Origin: Rhizobium leguminosarum
Lineage (GTDB): Bacteria; Pseudomonadota; Alphaproteobacteria; Rhizobiales; Rhizobiaceae
DNA: 64,000 nt
Assembly: GCF_002953715.1 (NCBI RefSeq)
Contig: NZ_CP025014.1
Location: forward strand, 62,001 to 126,000
Reading direction: 5' to 3'
In this document: piece after piece, positions 17,634-26,331 of the stretch
How positions within the stretch are numbered: position 1 is the stretch's first letter
Layout of the letters: the number at the start of each line of letters is the position of its first letter
Made by a program: the position numbers and the translations under genes
The notes under the pieces: model-generated
Told to the model about the DNA's origin: nothing
What the model saw: the letters and a program-made list of their open reading frames with translations, nothing else
Database searches by the model: none

Positions 17634-18391
17634 TGACCGACGGGATAGCCTGGGACCCCCTGCGCCACGAACTTGACCGCTGGCAGACGGCCGGCCGCGT
17701 GGCGCGGTTCTGGCTGCGCGATGACGACGCCGTCGAGCCGACGCAGGCGCTGGAGACGCTGATGGCGCTGGCTGGCGAAAGCCGGGTTCCGCTGACGCTC
17801 GCCGTCATTCCCGGCCTGACCGGCGAGGCCTTGGCCGCACGCCTGGGGGAGGAAACAGCCGTCACGGTTGCGGTGCACGGCTGGTCTCATACAAACCATG
17901 CGGGACCGGAGGCGAAGAAGCAGGAACTCGGCGGCGAGCGGCCGGCGGAGGTCGTGCTCGGCGAGTTGGGTGAGGGGTTCCGGCTGCTGGAACGGCTGCA
18001 TCCGGCCCGCTTCCTGCCGGTGCTGGTGCCGCCGTGGAACCGGATCGACGCTGCCCTCATTCCGGCGCTGCCCGGTCTCGGATTTGCAGCCCTTTCGGTC
18101 TACGGGCGGGCAAAGCAGGGCGGTCCGATGCCGCTTCTCAACACCCATGTCGACGTCATCGACTGGCACGGCACGCGCGGCGGACGGGGCGAGGTGGAAT
18201 TGGTGGCCGAGCTGGTGGCCGAGCTTCGCGACCGGTTTGCCGGCAGCGACGAGCCCGTCGGCGTGCTCACCCACCATCTGGTGCATGACGCGGCCGCATG
18301 GGACTTCCTGTCGGCCTTGTTTGCAGTGACGGGCGGGCATCTGGCCGTCCGCTGGTCATCGGCGTCGGAACTGCTAGAGCATGTCGCGTAA
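17633..18391 (+). CDS. Polysaccharide deacetylase-like protein
   Basis: 252 aa. FWLRDDDAVEPTQALETLM carries the DD metal/catalytic pair near the N-terminus, and VAVHGWSHTNHAG supplies the HxxxH metal ligands, as in NodB-type carbohydrate esterase 4 folds. VPPWNRID is equivalent to the RxPxG/W arginine-proline strand. ATG at 17633 follows AGGAG and overlaps the glycosyltransferase stop. Many short proteobacterial members sit next to glycosyltransferases and are of unknown substrate. Confidence 0.82.
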   Translation: MTDGIAWDPLRHELDRWQTAGRVARFWLRDDDAVEPTQALETLMALAGESRVPLTLAVIPGLTGEALAARLGEETAVTVAVHGWSHTNHAGPEAKKQELGGERPAEVVLGELGEGFRLLERLHPARFLPVLVPPWNRIDAALIPALPGLGFAALSVYGRAKQGGPMPLLNTHVDVIDWHGTRGGRGEVELVAELVAELRDRFAGSDEPVGVLTHHLVHDAAAWDFLSALFAVTGGHLAVRWSSASELLEHVA

Positions 18392-18490
18392 AAGTGCGCC
18401 GCGGTTTTGCGATAACCGACATGCGCAAAAGCAAGACCTAAAGCGCGAGGAGCGAATCTGAAAGATCGCGACGCGCTTTAGGGCCTTAGA
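18392..18490. repeat. Rhizobial palindromic intergenic repeat
   Basis: Between convergent genes. Contains CTAAAGCGCG near 18439 paired with CGCGCTTTAG ending near 18481, preceded by a CATGTCG/CGACATG pair (about 18380-18423). This composition is typical of small repeats ending many rhizobial operons; it can fold into two hairpins. Confidence 0.5.
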
Positions 18491-18499
18491 CATTGCCGA

Positions 18500-19393
18500 T
18501 CAGGCGGCGTGAACGCGTCCGAGGAAGTCTCGGATGAGTGCGACGACGTCATCGAGATGCGTCTCGAGCAACCAGTGGCCGCCGCCGAGCACATGCAGTT
18601 CGGCATCCGGCAGATCGCGCAGATAGGCTCGCGCCGATTTTTCCGGCATGTAGTGGTCGTTCGGCCCCCAGACGATCAAGGTCGGAGGCTGGTATTCCTG
18701 CAGATATTTGCGGTGTTCCGGAAACCAGCTCCGGTTCTCCTTCAGTCCGGCGATCAGGTCTATGGCGATTTCCTTGCGCCGCGGCGTGATCAGCGACCAA
18801 TGCAGCTTCCAGAGATCTGGCGGGATGGTGTCGGCCAGAGAGGGCGGCAGATCGTTGAGGAATTCCTCTTTGAAGGCCTCCTCGCTGACCGCTGCCGCCA
18901 GCACCGTCCTCATCTCCGATTCCGGAAGTGTCCACGTCGCCTCGATATCCGCATACTTCGGCCCGAGGGCATCTTCGTAGGGGATATCGCCATTCTGGAT
19001 GATCAGCGCCACGATCCGCCGCGGGTCTCTGATCGCCAACCGCGCACCGATCGGCGATCCGAAGTCGTGGAGGTAGAGGACAAACCGGTCGACATTCATC
19101 GCGCTGAGGAAGGCCTCTAGCCAGGCAGCGTATCCATCGAAGCTGTAGTCGAAATCATCAGGCGTGCCGCTGTAGCCCGCACCCGGGAAATCCGGCGCAA
19201 TCAGGCGCCAATGGTCGGCAAGGCGCGGTATGAGATTGCGAAATTCATAGGATGAGCAGGGATATCCGTGCGGCAGCAACAAGACCGGAGCATCTTCTCG
19301 GCCGGCCTCGCGGTAGAAAGTCTCGACCCCTGCAACCGTCATCCAGCGATGTCGCACGAGAGTGGAGTTCGAGCCTGCGGCGCTGCCGCTCAC
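18500..19393 (-). CDS. Alpha/beta hydrolase, epoxide hydrolase/haloalkane dehalogenase type
   Basis: 297 aa. Oxyanion-hole motif LLLPHGYPCSSYEFRNLIP near residue 40, then the nucleophile elbow LYLHDFGSPIG where Asp replaces Ser, as in epoxide hydrolases and haloalkane dehalogenases. The acid lies in VWGPNDHYMP and the catalytic His in GGGHWLLETH. The Asp nucleophile supports hydrolysis through an alkyl-enzyme ester; the true substrate cannot be told. Its ATG overlaps the stop of the GFA gene (ATGA). Confidence 0.87.
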   Translation of the reverse strand: MSGSAAGSNSTLVRHRWMTVAGVETFYREAGREDAPVLLLPHGYPCSSYEFRNLIPRLADHWRLIAPDFPGAGYSGTPDDFDYSFDGYAAWLEAFLSAMNVDRFVLYLHDFGSPIGARLAIRDPRRIVALIIQNGDIPYEDALGPKYADIEATWTLPESEMRTVLAAAVSEEAFKEEFLNDLPPSLADTIPPDLWKLHWSLITPRRKEIAIDLIAGLKENRSWFPEHRKYLQEYQPPTLIVWGPNDHYMPEKSARAYLRDLPDAELHVLGGGHWLLETHLDDVVALIRDFLGRVHAA

Positions 19394-19764
19394 TTTCGGT
19401 CCTCCTCATGCTGCTCGGCGCCCTCCACCGGCCGCAGCCACGGTTCGCGGCGCTTGATCCAGAGTTCGTAACGCGGCACAAGCGGCGTCGGCGCCTCGGA
19501 TAGGATGCCGAGTTTGATTTCTGCCTCTTCGTCATCGACGGAAAACAGGCGCGAACCGCAGCCGGTGCAGAAATGCCGCCCCTGGAACTCGCCGGTTTGC
19601 CCTGAATGTTCGAATTGGTCGGCGGGCCAGATCCCGTAGAAGGTAAAGGCCGAACCGCTTTCTTGCCTGCAGTCGGTGCAATGACAGATTCCAACGCGTA
19701 AGGGTTCGCCACGGACAGAAAGGTGCACCTGCCCGCAAAGACACTTTCCGGAAAGCACGGTCAT
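19390..19764 (-). CDS. GFA family (glutathione-dependent formaldehyde-activating enzyme-like) protein
   Basis: 124 aa. Zn-binding cysteines in KCLCGQVHLS, GICHCTDCRQESG and FCTGCGSRLFS follow the GFA/CENP-V pattern C-x-C, C-x2-C, C-x2-C. Start set at MTVLSGKCLCG, preceded by a purine-rich site; an upstream ATG would add 27 unrelated residues. GFA proteins bind two zinc ions; a few act on S-hydroxymethylglutathione but most are uncharacterised. Coupled to the hydrolase downstream. Confidence 0.85.
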   Translation of the reverse strand: MTVLSGKCLCGQVHLSVRGEPLRVGICHCTDCRQESGSAFTFYGIWPADQFEHSGQTGEFQGRHFCTGCGSRLFSVDDEEAEIKLGILSEAPTPLVPRYELWIKRREPWLRPVEGAEQHEEDRK

Positions 19765-19907
19765 AACGGATGCCTGTTCTTTGATTTTGCGCTGCCGGGA
19801 AAACGGTCTGGCCCAGCATCTGTTCCGCTGTGACGTCGCAGGCATGCTCGGTCGGCGTCGTCGAAGAGCTTCGGACTGGACAAGATAACGGGAGGCCCTT
19901 AGCGGAC

Positions 19908-20741
19908 CTACTCAATCACCACGATCTGATTGTCGCGGGCGGCAAAGGACTCGGGGAAGGCTGCCTGCGCTTGCATTTCCATCTGCGCCAGCTGTTCGTC
20001 CGTGCGGGAGGGGGCATGGTGGAAGAGCGCAAAGCGCTTGGTGCCCGCCATCTTCGCAAGCTCGGTGCCGTGCTGCCAGGTCGAATGGCCGAAGCCCTTG
20101 AAACGCTGCATCTCGTCTTCGTTGTAGGTGCAGTCGTAAACGACGAGATCGGCATCCTGCATCATCTCCAGCGAAACCGGATCGTAGGCGCCTGGAATAT
20201 GCTCGATGTCATAGACGAGAGCGACCGAACGGCCCTGCCATTCAATGCGATAGCCGATGGCGCCGCCCGGATGGTTCAGCATGAAGGTCTTGATCTCGAT
20301 GCCCGCACGGGGGGTCAATACCTGACCGGCATGGAAATCGCGGAAGTTCATCGTCGCCTGGCAGATGTCGGTCTTGACGGGAAACCAGGGCGGACTGATG
20401 AACTGCTCGACCATTTCCCGCGTGCTCATCTTACCATCGAGATGGCCGGACCAGATGTTGACGTTGATCGAGGGGTAATAGATTGCCTTGAAGAAGGGCA
20501 GGCCGATGATGTGGTCATAATGGCAGTGGCTGAAGAACAGGTCGACGTCGCTGACACTGTCCGCGAGCAGCGAGAGCCCAGCCTCGCGCAGGCCGGAGCC
20601 TGCGTCGAAGATCATCCGATGTTCTCCGCAGCGAATTTCGATGCAGGAAGTGTTACCGCCGTAGCGATCGAACTCGGGGCCCGACACGGGAATACTGCCG
20701 CGGACGCCCCAAAATTTTACCTGAAACAAATCTGTCGTCAT
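19908..20741 (-). CDS. MBL-fold metallo-hydrolase
   Basis: 277 aa. FWGVRGSIPVSGPEFDRYGG-NTSC at the N-terminus defines the subgroup typified by phosphodiesterase/RNase Z-like MBL proteins. The metal motif is FSHCHYDHIIGLPFF (H-C-H-Y-D-H), with later ligands in FMLNHPGGAIGYRI, LVYDIEH and the C-terminal FHHAPSRTD. Likely a cytosolic hydrolase of a phosphodiester or related bond; the substrate is unknown. It stands alone, convergent to nothing obvious. Confidence 0.85.
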   Translation of the reverse strand: MTTDLFQVKFWGVRGSIPVSGPEFDRYGGNTSCIEIRCGEHRMIFDAGSGLREAGLSLLADSVSDVDLFFSHCHYDHIIGLPFFKAIYYPSINVNIWSGHLDGKMSTREMVEQFISPPWFPVKTDICQATMNFRDFHAGQVLTPRAGIEIKTFMLNHPGGAIGYRIEWQGRSVALVYDIEHIPGAYDPVSLEMMQDADLVVYDCTYNEDEMQRFKGFGHSTWQHGTELAKMAGTKRFALFHHAPSRTDEQLAQMEMQAQAAFPESFAARDNQIVVIE

Positions 20742-21252
20742 CGTTCTTCAAACCGGCCTTCCCACCTCGCCATCGTAGTCATTGTTCATCCCGATGCGAA
20801 GCAGTAGAATTCCACGGGTTTGCCTGTACCCCCTTTCATTCTCCTAACCGCTAGCGGAAGAAGAAGTAGATTTTCCTAAGCAATCGGCTTTCGCTTCGGA
20901 AAGCAACCCAGTATGGTTCGTTTTCGGTAAACGGGCTGCTGAGGGCGGGGACATTTTCCCGTATGTCATGCCTATTAGATGGTTGCGCGCGATTGAAAAA
21001 ACAATTGCTGCCCTGTTGAGCCGAAAAATCCAGTTTTTTAAGCAGTATGCAAGCCGGGCCAAAGGGCTTGGCCCAACAGGCATGGGGCACCTGTATTGTG
21101 GTCAGGCCCTGCTCGACCCAGTCGCTTCCCCGTTCTCCGGAAAAACCAGCATCATATGAGAAAATTCTAATTCCCATTCTGCGAATGCTTCCTTGATTGA
21201 GAATGCCAGAAAGAGATATATCCGACGAAACAGAAAATATAAGAGACTCGCC
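20742..21252. other. Long intergenic region upstream of the catabolic island
   Basis: About 510 bp without a supported gene, AT-richer than its neighbours near 20840-21010 and 21150-21250. It holds the promoter of the first GntR gene and, at 21151, the 12-mer ATCATATGAGAA that recurs inverted upstream of the transporter operon. Confidence 0.4.
21151..21162 (+). promoter_or_regulatory. Candidate operator, site 1 (ATCATATGAGAA)
   Basis: A 12-bp sequence containing the palindrome TCATATGA, about 90 bp upstream of the first GntR gene. The identical 12-mer occurs on the opposite strand at 24799-24810 in the promoter region between quiC and the ABC transporter. Sharing between the regulator and its presumed target is what an autoregulated GntR operator would look like. 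Inferred only. Confidence 0.4.
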
Positions 21253-21921
21253 ATGTTGCAGCCGGTTATAAACGAGACCATTGCCGAGAGCAGCTACAGG
21301 CGCATTCGGGCCGACATCATTTTTGGTCGGCTGGCGCCAAAACAAAAGTTGAAGCTGGAAAGCTTGAAGGAGTCCTACGAGACCAGCATCAGTACGCTCC
21401 GAGAAGTGCTGAATCGGCTGTCCTCCGAGGGGCTTGTCGTTGCCGAGGGCCAAAAAGGTTTCGAAGTGTCTCCGGTGTCCGTTTCAGACCTCAAGGAGAC
21501 AGCGGCACTCAGGCTTCTCCTCGAAACACATGCGCTGGAGCAGTCGTTCGTGCATGGCGACGTTGAGTGGGAGGCTCCCCTGGTATCGGCGCATTACAAA
21601 TTGGCGCGGATGGAACAGGTGATGGCATCGGGCGACACCAGCAGGGCAGAGGACTGGAAGCGTTACGATTGGGAGTTTCACCAAGCGCTGATATCCGCCT
21701 GTGGATCGAAACTGCTGATGGAGACGCACTCGGTGATCTTCGACAGATATCTCAGATATCAGATGGTCGCCTTGTCCTATCGAGGCGATGTCGCGGCCAA
21801 TGAACATCAGCAGCTTTTGGATGCGGCATTGCGACGTGACGCGGAGACGGCCAAGCGCGTGCTTGTGCTGCATATCCAGGGTGGGGTCGAACATGCGCTG
21901 GCGAGAGGGACGCTGAAATAG
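21253..21921 (+). CDS. GntR family regulator with FCD domain, copy 1
   Basis: 222 aa. The N-terminal winged helix (SYRRIRADIIFGRLAPKQKL, ISTLREVLNRLSSEGLVV, GFEVSPVS) is GntR; the rest is an all-helical FCD ligand-binding domain with RLLLETHALEQ, the acidic/His block RYDWEFHQALISACGS and C-terminal LHIQGGVEHAL that supply metal/ligand residues. ATG at 21253 chosen over a TTG at 21193. It lies 75 bp before a paralogue and near quiC, so it probably senses a quinate/shikimate intermediate; inferred. Confidence 0.88.
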   Translation: MLQPVINETIAESSYRRIRADIIFGRLAPKQKLKLESLKESYETSISTLREVLNRLSSEGLVVAEGQKGFEVSPVSVSDLKETAALRLLLETHALEQSFVHGDVEWEAPLVSAHYKLARMEQVMASGDTSRAEDWKRYDWEFHQALISACGSKLLMETHSVIFDRYLRYQMVALSYRGDVAANEHQQLLDAALRRDAETAKRVLVLHIQGGVEHALARGTLK

Positions 21922-21996
21922 AGATGATCCGGACATTTCTCTTCGGGCTTTAGGTCCACCAACACAGATGACATTTCGGCAAAACTAGGAAAAGCC

Positions 21997-22671
21997 ATGC
22001 TCAAGCAAGTCCACGACCCGACTGAAACAGTAAGCGATGTCGTCTTCCGGCAGATCCGCGAGGATATCATATCCGGGACATTGCCGCCGGGGGCCAAGAT
22101 CAAGCTGGAGCAGGCAAAGGAGCGCTATTCCATCGGCATTTCATCGCTGCGTGAAATTCTGAGCCGCCTGACCACGGAAAACCTCGTTGTCGCCGAGGGA
22201 CAGCGTGGCTTTGAAGTCAGCCCTGCTTCGCGCCGAGAACTCCTCGAGCTCGCTGACCTCAGGATCGTTCTTGAAACGCATGCGATCGGCCTTGCCTTCG
22301 CTGCGGGAAATCTTGAATGGGAAGGGCGCATCGTCGCTGCACATCACCGGCTGGCTGCCGCCGAACGCAAGCTCCTTGCGGGCGACGTCTCGCGGACAGT
22401 CGACTGGGTCCGATACGACTGGGAGTTCCATCAGGCGATCGTCTCGGCCTGCAATTCAGCGACGCTGATGGCGACATTGTCGTCTGTCTTCGACCGCTTT
22501 CTTCGTTACCATATGCTGGCCGAGAGTTTTCGCGGCAAGCCAGTCGTCGATGACCACAGGCTTTTGTTCGAGCTTTCCATTCAGCGCGACGTCGCTGGCG
22601 CGACCGACGTCGTCAAAAGGCACGTTCAAAGCGGCGTGGAGCATGTGCTCAAGAGCGGCCGGATTCGCTAG
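21997..22671 (+). CDS. GntR family regulator with FCD domain, copy 2
   Basis: 224 aa and clearly paralogous to the protein at 21253: both share S(S/T)LRE(I/V)L.RL..E.LVVAEGQ.GFEVSP and RYDWEFHQA. ATG start at 21997. It is convergent with quiC. Two adjacent FCD regulators may form a heteromeric sensor or respond to different pathway intermediates. The FCD metal/ligand block (DWEFHQAIVSACNS, HVQSGVEH) is intact in both, so neither appears decayed. Confidence 0.88.
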   Translation: MLKQVHDPTETVSDVVFRQIREDIISGTLPPGAKIKLEQAKERYSIGISSLREILSRLTTENLVVAEGQRGFEVSPASRRELLELADLRIVLETHAIGLAFAAGNLEWEGRIVAAHHRLAAAERKLLAGDVSRTVDWVRYDWEFHQAIVSACNSATLMATLSSVFDRFLRYHMLAESFRGKPVVDDHRLLFELSIQRDVAGATDVVKRHVQSGVEHVLKSGRIR

Positions 22672-22770
22672 AGCAATTCCAGGAAAGTGCGAAGTGGCTT
22701 TCCGTCCGGAATGCGTAAAAACAAAAGCTTAGAGTGGTTCTGCGCTGAAAGGCTGAACCGCTCTAAACCT
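22672..22770. repeat. Rhizobial palindromic intergenic repeat
   Basis: Lies between the convergent GntR and quiC genes. TTAGAGTGGTTC (about 22729-22740) pairs with GAACCGCTCTAA (about 22756-22767), giving a strong hairpin that may end transcription in both directions. The preceding GAGCAATTCCAGGAAAGTGC block is of the same style as other rhizobial intergenic mosaics. Confidence 0.5.
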
Positions 22771-22775
22771 GGACT

Positions 22776-24671
22776 TCAGGAGGCGTCTGTCGGAATTCCT
22801 TCCGGACGCATCTGTTTCTTCAAAGCGGCGATCCGGAAAATAGCGTTCGGCGCGCCGTAGCCGCGGTAGCCGCGGCGCTCGACGATCTCGAAAAAGAAAC
22901 CCTCTCCATATGTTCCGCTATAGAGCTGGAAATATTCGCCATGCTCGTCCCGGTCATAGAGGATGTTTTCCGCTTTCAGCCGCTCGGTGAGTGCAGGATC
23001 GAGGCCGAAGCGTGCTTCGACGTCATCGTAGTAGTTCGGCGAAATGTGCAGCGATCTGAAACCGCACACACGAAGGTTTTCGGCGGTCGCAAAGATATCG
23101 TCGGTCAAAAACGCCAGGTGCTGGATGCCGGCTCCGAATTTCTCGGCCATGAAATGTCCGGCCAGCGTGCGGCGGTTCTCGGCGCCGTTCATGGTAATGC
23201 GCAGCGCCCCGGTGTCGTTCTCGACGACTTGGCTGCGGACCACCCCGGCCGGATCGATGATATCGACCATCGGGGTCTTCCGCGTCTCGAAAATGGACGT
23301 GTAGAACAAAAGCCAGGTGAGCATTTCATCGTAGCCGACCGTCTGGGCGACGTGATCAATGCGCAAAAGGCCCACTGATGGCGCGTCGCTGTCGTCCGTG
23401 ACCGGCTGAAAGTCGATTTCGGAGAAACGACCCAATGCGCTCTTGTCGTCGATGAGATAGATGATCCCGCCCCCAACACCCCGAATGGCAGGCAGCTCGA
23501 GCTCACCGTCTGCGACAGGCTGAGTGAAAGGCTCTGCATCCAAGGCGAGCGCGCGCTCGTAGGCCTTTGCCGCATCGTCCACGATCAGGGCCATGGCATA
23601 TGCAAAAGTACCGTGAACGGCGTAGGCGGCGTTGGCAAATCCTGTCTGATCGACATTGACGAGTATCCGGATCTCGCCCTGCTCGAAGAGGGAGACCTTT
23701 TTCGTCCGGTGGACCGCCGTCTTTTTGAACCCGAGGGTGCGCAGCAAGGCAACCAGCTCGACTTCGTCTTCCTCGTCCGTGGCAAACTCGACGAAGCCGA
23801 CGCCCTTGACGGAAGGCCTTTCCGGCATCGCCGCCCCGGTCATGCTGCCGATGCCGAGATGGCGGCGCACCTGATCGCCAAGATAGATCAGCGAGCGGTG
23901 GCCGTCGGCCGCAATCGCACGCGACAAGCCGCCTCGAAACTGGTCGTTGAAAATTTCCAGGGAGAAATACCCGTCATAACCTGTCGCAGCGACGGCTTCG
24001 GTGAACGCCGTGACGGGTAGGTCGCCTTCACCCGGCATGTTTCGGAAGTGGCGGCTCCAATAGAGCAGGTCCATGTCGATCAGCGGCGCATCGGCAAGCT
24101 GGACGATGAAGATCTTCTCCTTGGGAATCGAGCGGATGGAATTGACGTCGATCTTGCGCGACAAGGTGTGGAAGCTGTCGAGGATAAGACCGACATTCGG
24201 ATGATCGGCGCGACGCACGATCTCCCAGGCGTCGCGGTGGTCGCTGATATGGCGGCCCCAGGCAAGCGCCTCGTAGCCCACCCTCAGTCCACGCCTAGCG
24301 GCACGTTCGCCGAGTTCATGAAAGTCCGCCGCCGCCCGGTCGATGCCGCCGATGGCTGCCGGCGAGACGTTCGAGCAGACGAGCACCAGGTCCGTTCCCA
24401 GCTGCTGCATGACGTCGAACTTCCGTTCCGCGCGGTCAAAAGTACGGCTTCGCAGCGGCTCCGGCATGCCTTCGAAATCACGAAATGGCTGAAACAGGGT
24501 GATCTCCAGGCCATGGTCGCGGACGAGTTTTCCGACATCGGCCGGGCTTCCGTCGAAGGCGAGGAAATCATTCTCGAAGATCTCGACGCCGTCGAAGCCC
24601 GCCCGGGCGATCGCCTCGAGCTTCTCCGGGAGTTCACCGCTGATCGTGACAGTCGCAATCGAGGTCCTCAT
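22776..24671 (-). CDS. quiC: 3-dehydroshikimate dehydratase, two-domain QuiC type
   Basis: 631 aa. Residues 1-275 are a TIM-barrel sugar isomerase-like domain with the metal ligands E134 (VGYEALAWG), D165 (ILDSFH), Q191 (IVQLADAP) and E239 (FSLEIFND). Residues 290-600 resemble 4-hydroxyphenylpyruvate dioxygenase with H440 (RIDHVAQ), H518 (IQHLAFLTDD) and E595 (FFFEIVERRG). This two-domain layout is that of characterised QuiC1 enzymes, which convert 3-dehydroshikimate to protocatechuate; the dioxygenase-like half has no settled role. ATG at 24671 follows GGAAGGG. Divergent from the transporter operon; its product feeds the pca genes at 31-35 kb. Confidence 0.9.
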   Translation of the reverse strand: MRTSIATVTISGELPEKLEAIARAGFDGVEIFENDFLAFDGSPADVGKLVRDHGLEITLFQPFRDFEGMPEPLRSRTFDRAERKFDVMQQLGTDLVLVCSNVSPAAIGGIDRAAADFHELGERAARRGLRVGYEALAWGRHISDHRDAWEIVRRADHPNVGLILDSFHTLSRKIDVNSIRSIPKEKIFIVQLADAPLIDMDLLYWSRHFRNMPGEGDLPVTAFTEAVAATGYDGYFSLEIFNDQFRGGLSRAIAADGHRSLIYLGDQVRRHLGIGSMTGAAMPERPSVKGVGFVEFATDEEDEVELVALLRTLGFKKTAVHRTKKVSLFEQGEIRILVNVDQTGFANAAYAVHGTFAYAMALIVDDAAKAYERALALDAEPFTQPVADGELELPAIRGVGGGIIYLIDDKSALGRFSEIDFQPVTDDSDAPSVGLLRIDHVAQTVGYDEMLTWLLFYTSIFETRKTPMVDIIDPAGVVRSQVVENDTGALRITMNGAENRRTLAGHFMAEKFGAGIQHLAFLTDDIFATAENLRVCGFRSLHISPNYYDDVEARFGLDPALTERLKAENILYDRDEHGEYFQLYSGTYGEGFFFEIVERRGYRGYGAPNAIFRIAALKKQMRPEGIPTDAS

Positions 24672-24798
24672 GTCAAAGCCCTTCCGATATCCGTGCGGGG
24701 TTAAACGAGCGCCGAACACGACGACGCGTTCCAGAATACCGCTCGCTACTATTATGGCAAATGTCGTGAGGAATTCAAATAGCGTGTCTTATGATAAA

Positions 24799-24810
24799 TT
24801 CTCATATGAT
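24799..24810 (-). promoter_or_regulatory. Candidate operator, site 2 (ATCATATGAGAA, inverted)
   Basis: Reverse-strand copy of the 12-mer at 21151, lying between the divergent quiC (start 24671) and transporter operon (start 24920). The flank adds ATTTATCAT on the minus strand, a partial second half-site. A suitable place for a GntR/FCD regulator to control both directions; inferred from sequence sharing alone. Confidence 0.4.
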
Positions 24811-24919
24811 TTTGAAAAACTCTGTTGATTTGAAAGTCCTTCTCTGGCAATTATTCCTCACACAGTCAAAAGGTGAGGTGGCTGTCCGGTCGAATGACCG
24901 CCAAAGGAGGAGGAGTTAC

Positions 24920-25750
24920 ATGTTCAAGTCTTTGCTAACGCGCCGAAACGCGATGCTCGGAGCCGCGGCCCTGGTGGCTGCCGCCACCCTGGCGCAACCG
25001 GCCGCCGCCATCACGCCTGATGAAATCAAGGCTCGCGGCAAGATCATCGTCGGAATTCAGGGTGACAACCCGCCCTGGGGCTTTGTTACCAGCGGCGGCA
25101 AACAGGACGGCCTCGATGCCGACATCGCGACGCTGTTTGCCAAGGAACTGGGTGTTTCCGTCGAGTTCGTGCCGCTTGAAGTCAACAACCGCATTCCCGC
25201 ACTGACGGCTGGCCGTGTCGACGTTCTGTTTGCCACGATGGCGATGCTGCCGGATCGCGCAAAGGCCGTGCAGTTCAGCAAGCCCTATGTTGCCAACGCG
25301 ATCGTTCTGATTGGTCCGAAATCCGCAGAGATCAAGACGAATGCCGACATGGCCAAGTTTACGGTCGGCGTCGCCAAGGGTGCAGCCCAGGACACGCAGG
25401 TCACCAAGAACGCACCGCCGAGCACGACCATCCGGCGCTATGACGGAGATGCCGCGAGTGTCCAGGCCCTGGTGTCCGGCCAGGTCGAGACGCTTGGCGG
25501 CAACATTTTCTATATGGACCGGGTGGAGAAGGCTCGTCCGGGCGAATTCGAAAACAAGCTTGAATTCCAGAAGCTCTACAACGGTGCTTGCACGCGCCTC
25601 GGCGAAAAGGAAATCAATGCGGCGCTCAACACCTTTATCGACAAGATCAAGGCCAACGGCGAACTCAAGACCATCTACGACAAGTGGATGAAGGTTCCGG
25701 TTCCGGAATTTCCGGAAAAGCTGGAAGGCATTCCGTTCGCGGCGAACTGA
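24920..25750 (+). CDS. ABC transporter substrate-binding protein (polar amino acid/organic acid type)
   Basis: 276 aa, extracellular solute-binding family 3. Signal peptide of about 30 residues with a twin arginine (TRRNAMLGAAALVAAATLA) ends at QPAAA. The mature part starts GKIIVGIQGDNPPWGFV and contains DGLDADIATLFAKELGV and RVDVLFATMAMLPDRAKAV, the family landmarks. ATG at 24920 is preceded by AGGAGGAGG. First gene of an operon with two permeases, an ATPase and hydroaromatic enzymes, so the ligand is probably quinate, shikimate or dehydroshikimate rather than an amino acid; inferred. Confidence 0.88.
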   Translation: MFKSLLTRRNAMLGAAALVAAATLAQPAAAITPDEIKARGKIIVGIQGDNPPWGFVTSGGKQDGLDADIATLFAKELGVSVEFVPLEVNNRIPALTAGRVDVLFATMAMLPDRAKAVQFSKPYVANAIVLIGPKSAEIKTNADMAKFTVGVAKGAAQDTQVTKNAPPSTTIRRYDGDAASVQALVSGQVETLGGNIFYMDRVEKARPGEFENKLEFQKLYNGACTRLGEKEINAALNTFIDKIKANGELKTIYDKWMKVPVPEFPEKLEGIPFAAN

Positions 25751-25856
25751 AAGCTCATAAAGCATTTAGTCGAGGAGGTGGGCATCCCTGGTGATGCCCG
25801 CCAACGCTACCATCATGTTTCGAGACCGGCTTCGGCCCGCGTCCGGGAGCGCGATC

Positions 25857-26300
25857 ATGAACAAGCCAATCTTTGTGCTCAATGGACCGAACCTCAATCT
25901 TCTCGGTCAGCGCGAGCCGGCAATCTATGGGACCACGACGCTTGCCGACATCAGGAAGCGGTGCGTGACCAAGGCAAAGGCGCTGGGATTCGACGTCGAG
26001 TTTCGGCAGACCAATTTCGAGGGCGAACTGGTCGAGAGCGTGCATCAGGCCAGGACCGACGCCTGCGGCATCATCATCAATCCTGCCGGTTATACGTTCA
26101 CATCGATCGCTCTTCTGGATGCGTTGAAAATGTTCGACCCGCCGAAGATCGAGCTGCACATTTCGAATGTTCATGCGCGTGAGAGCATCTACCACAATTC
26201 GCTGATCTCACGCGTCGCCACGGCCATCATGATCGGCTTTGGAGCCGACGGCTACGAACTTGCTATCCAGGCGATGGCAGGAATGGTCAAGCGAGACTGA
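25857..26300 (+). CDS. aroQ: Type II 3-dehydroquinate dehydratase
   Basis: 147 aa, standard length. NGPNLNLLGQREPAIYG holds the catalytic Arg and Tyr of the lid loop, IIINPAGYTFTSIALLDAL is the substrate loop, and ELHISNVHARE carries the catalytic His. It interconverts 3-dehydroquinate and 3-dehydroshikimate by trans elimination. Loops diverge slightly from biosynthetic AroQ (FTS for HTS), and its place between a transporter binding protein and its permeases indicates a catabolic (QuiB-like) role feeding QuiC. Start chosen at MNKPIF after GGGAGC. Confidence 0.92.
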   Translation: MNKPIFVLNGPNLNLLGQREPAIYGTTTLADIRKRCVTKAKALGFDVEFRQTNFEGELVESVHQARTDACGIIINPAGYTFTSIALLDALKMFDPPKIELHISNVHARESIYHNSLISRVATAIMIGFGADGYELAIQAMAGMVKRD

Positions 26301-26331
26301 ACTTTCAGGAAGACGAACCGGAAGGATCGCC

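Noticed and set aside
22672..22770. Hairpin regions examined as tRNA genes
   Set aside because: They do not fold to a cloverleaf and have no TTC-R-A loop; they fit rhizobial intergenic repeats instead.
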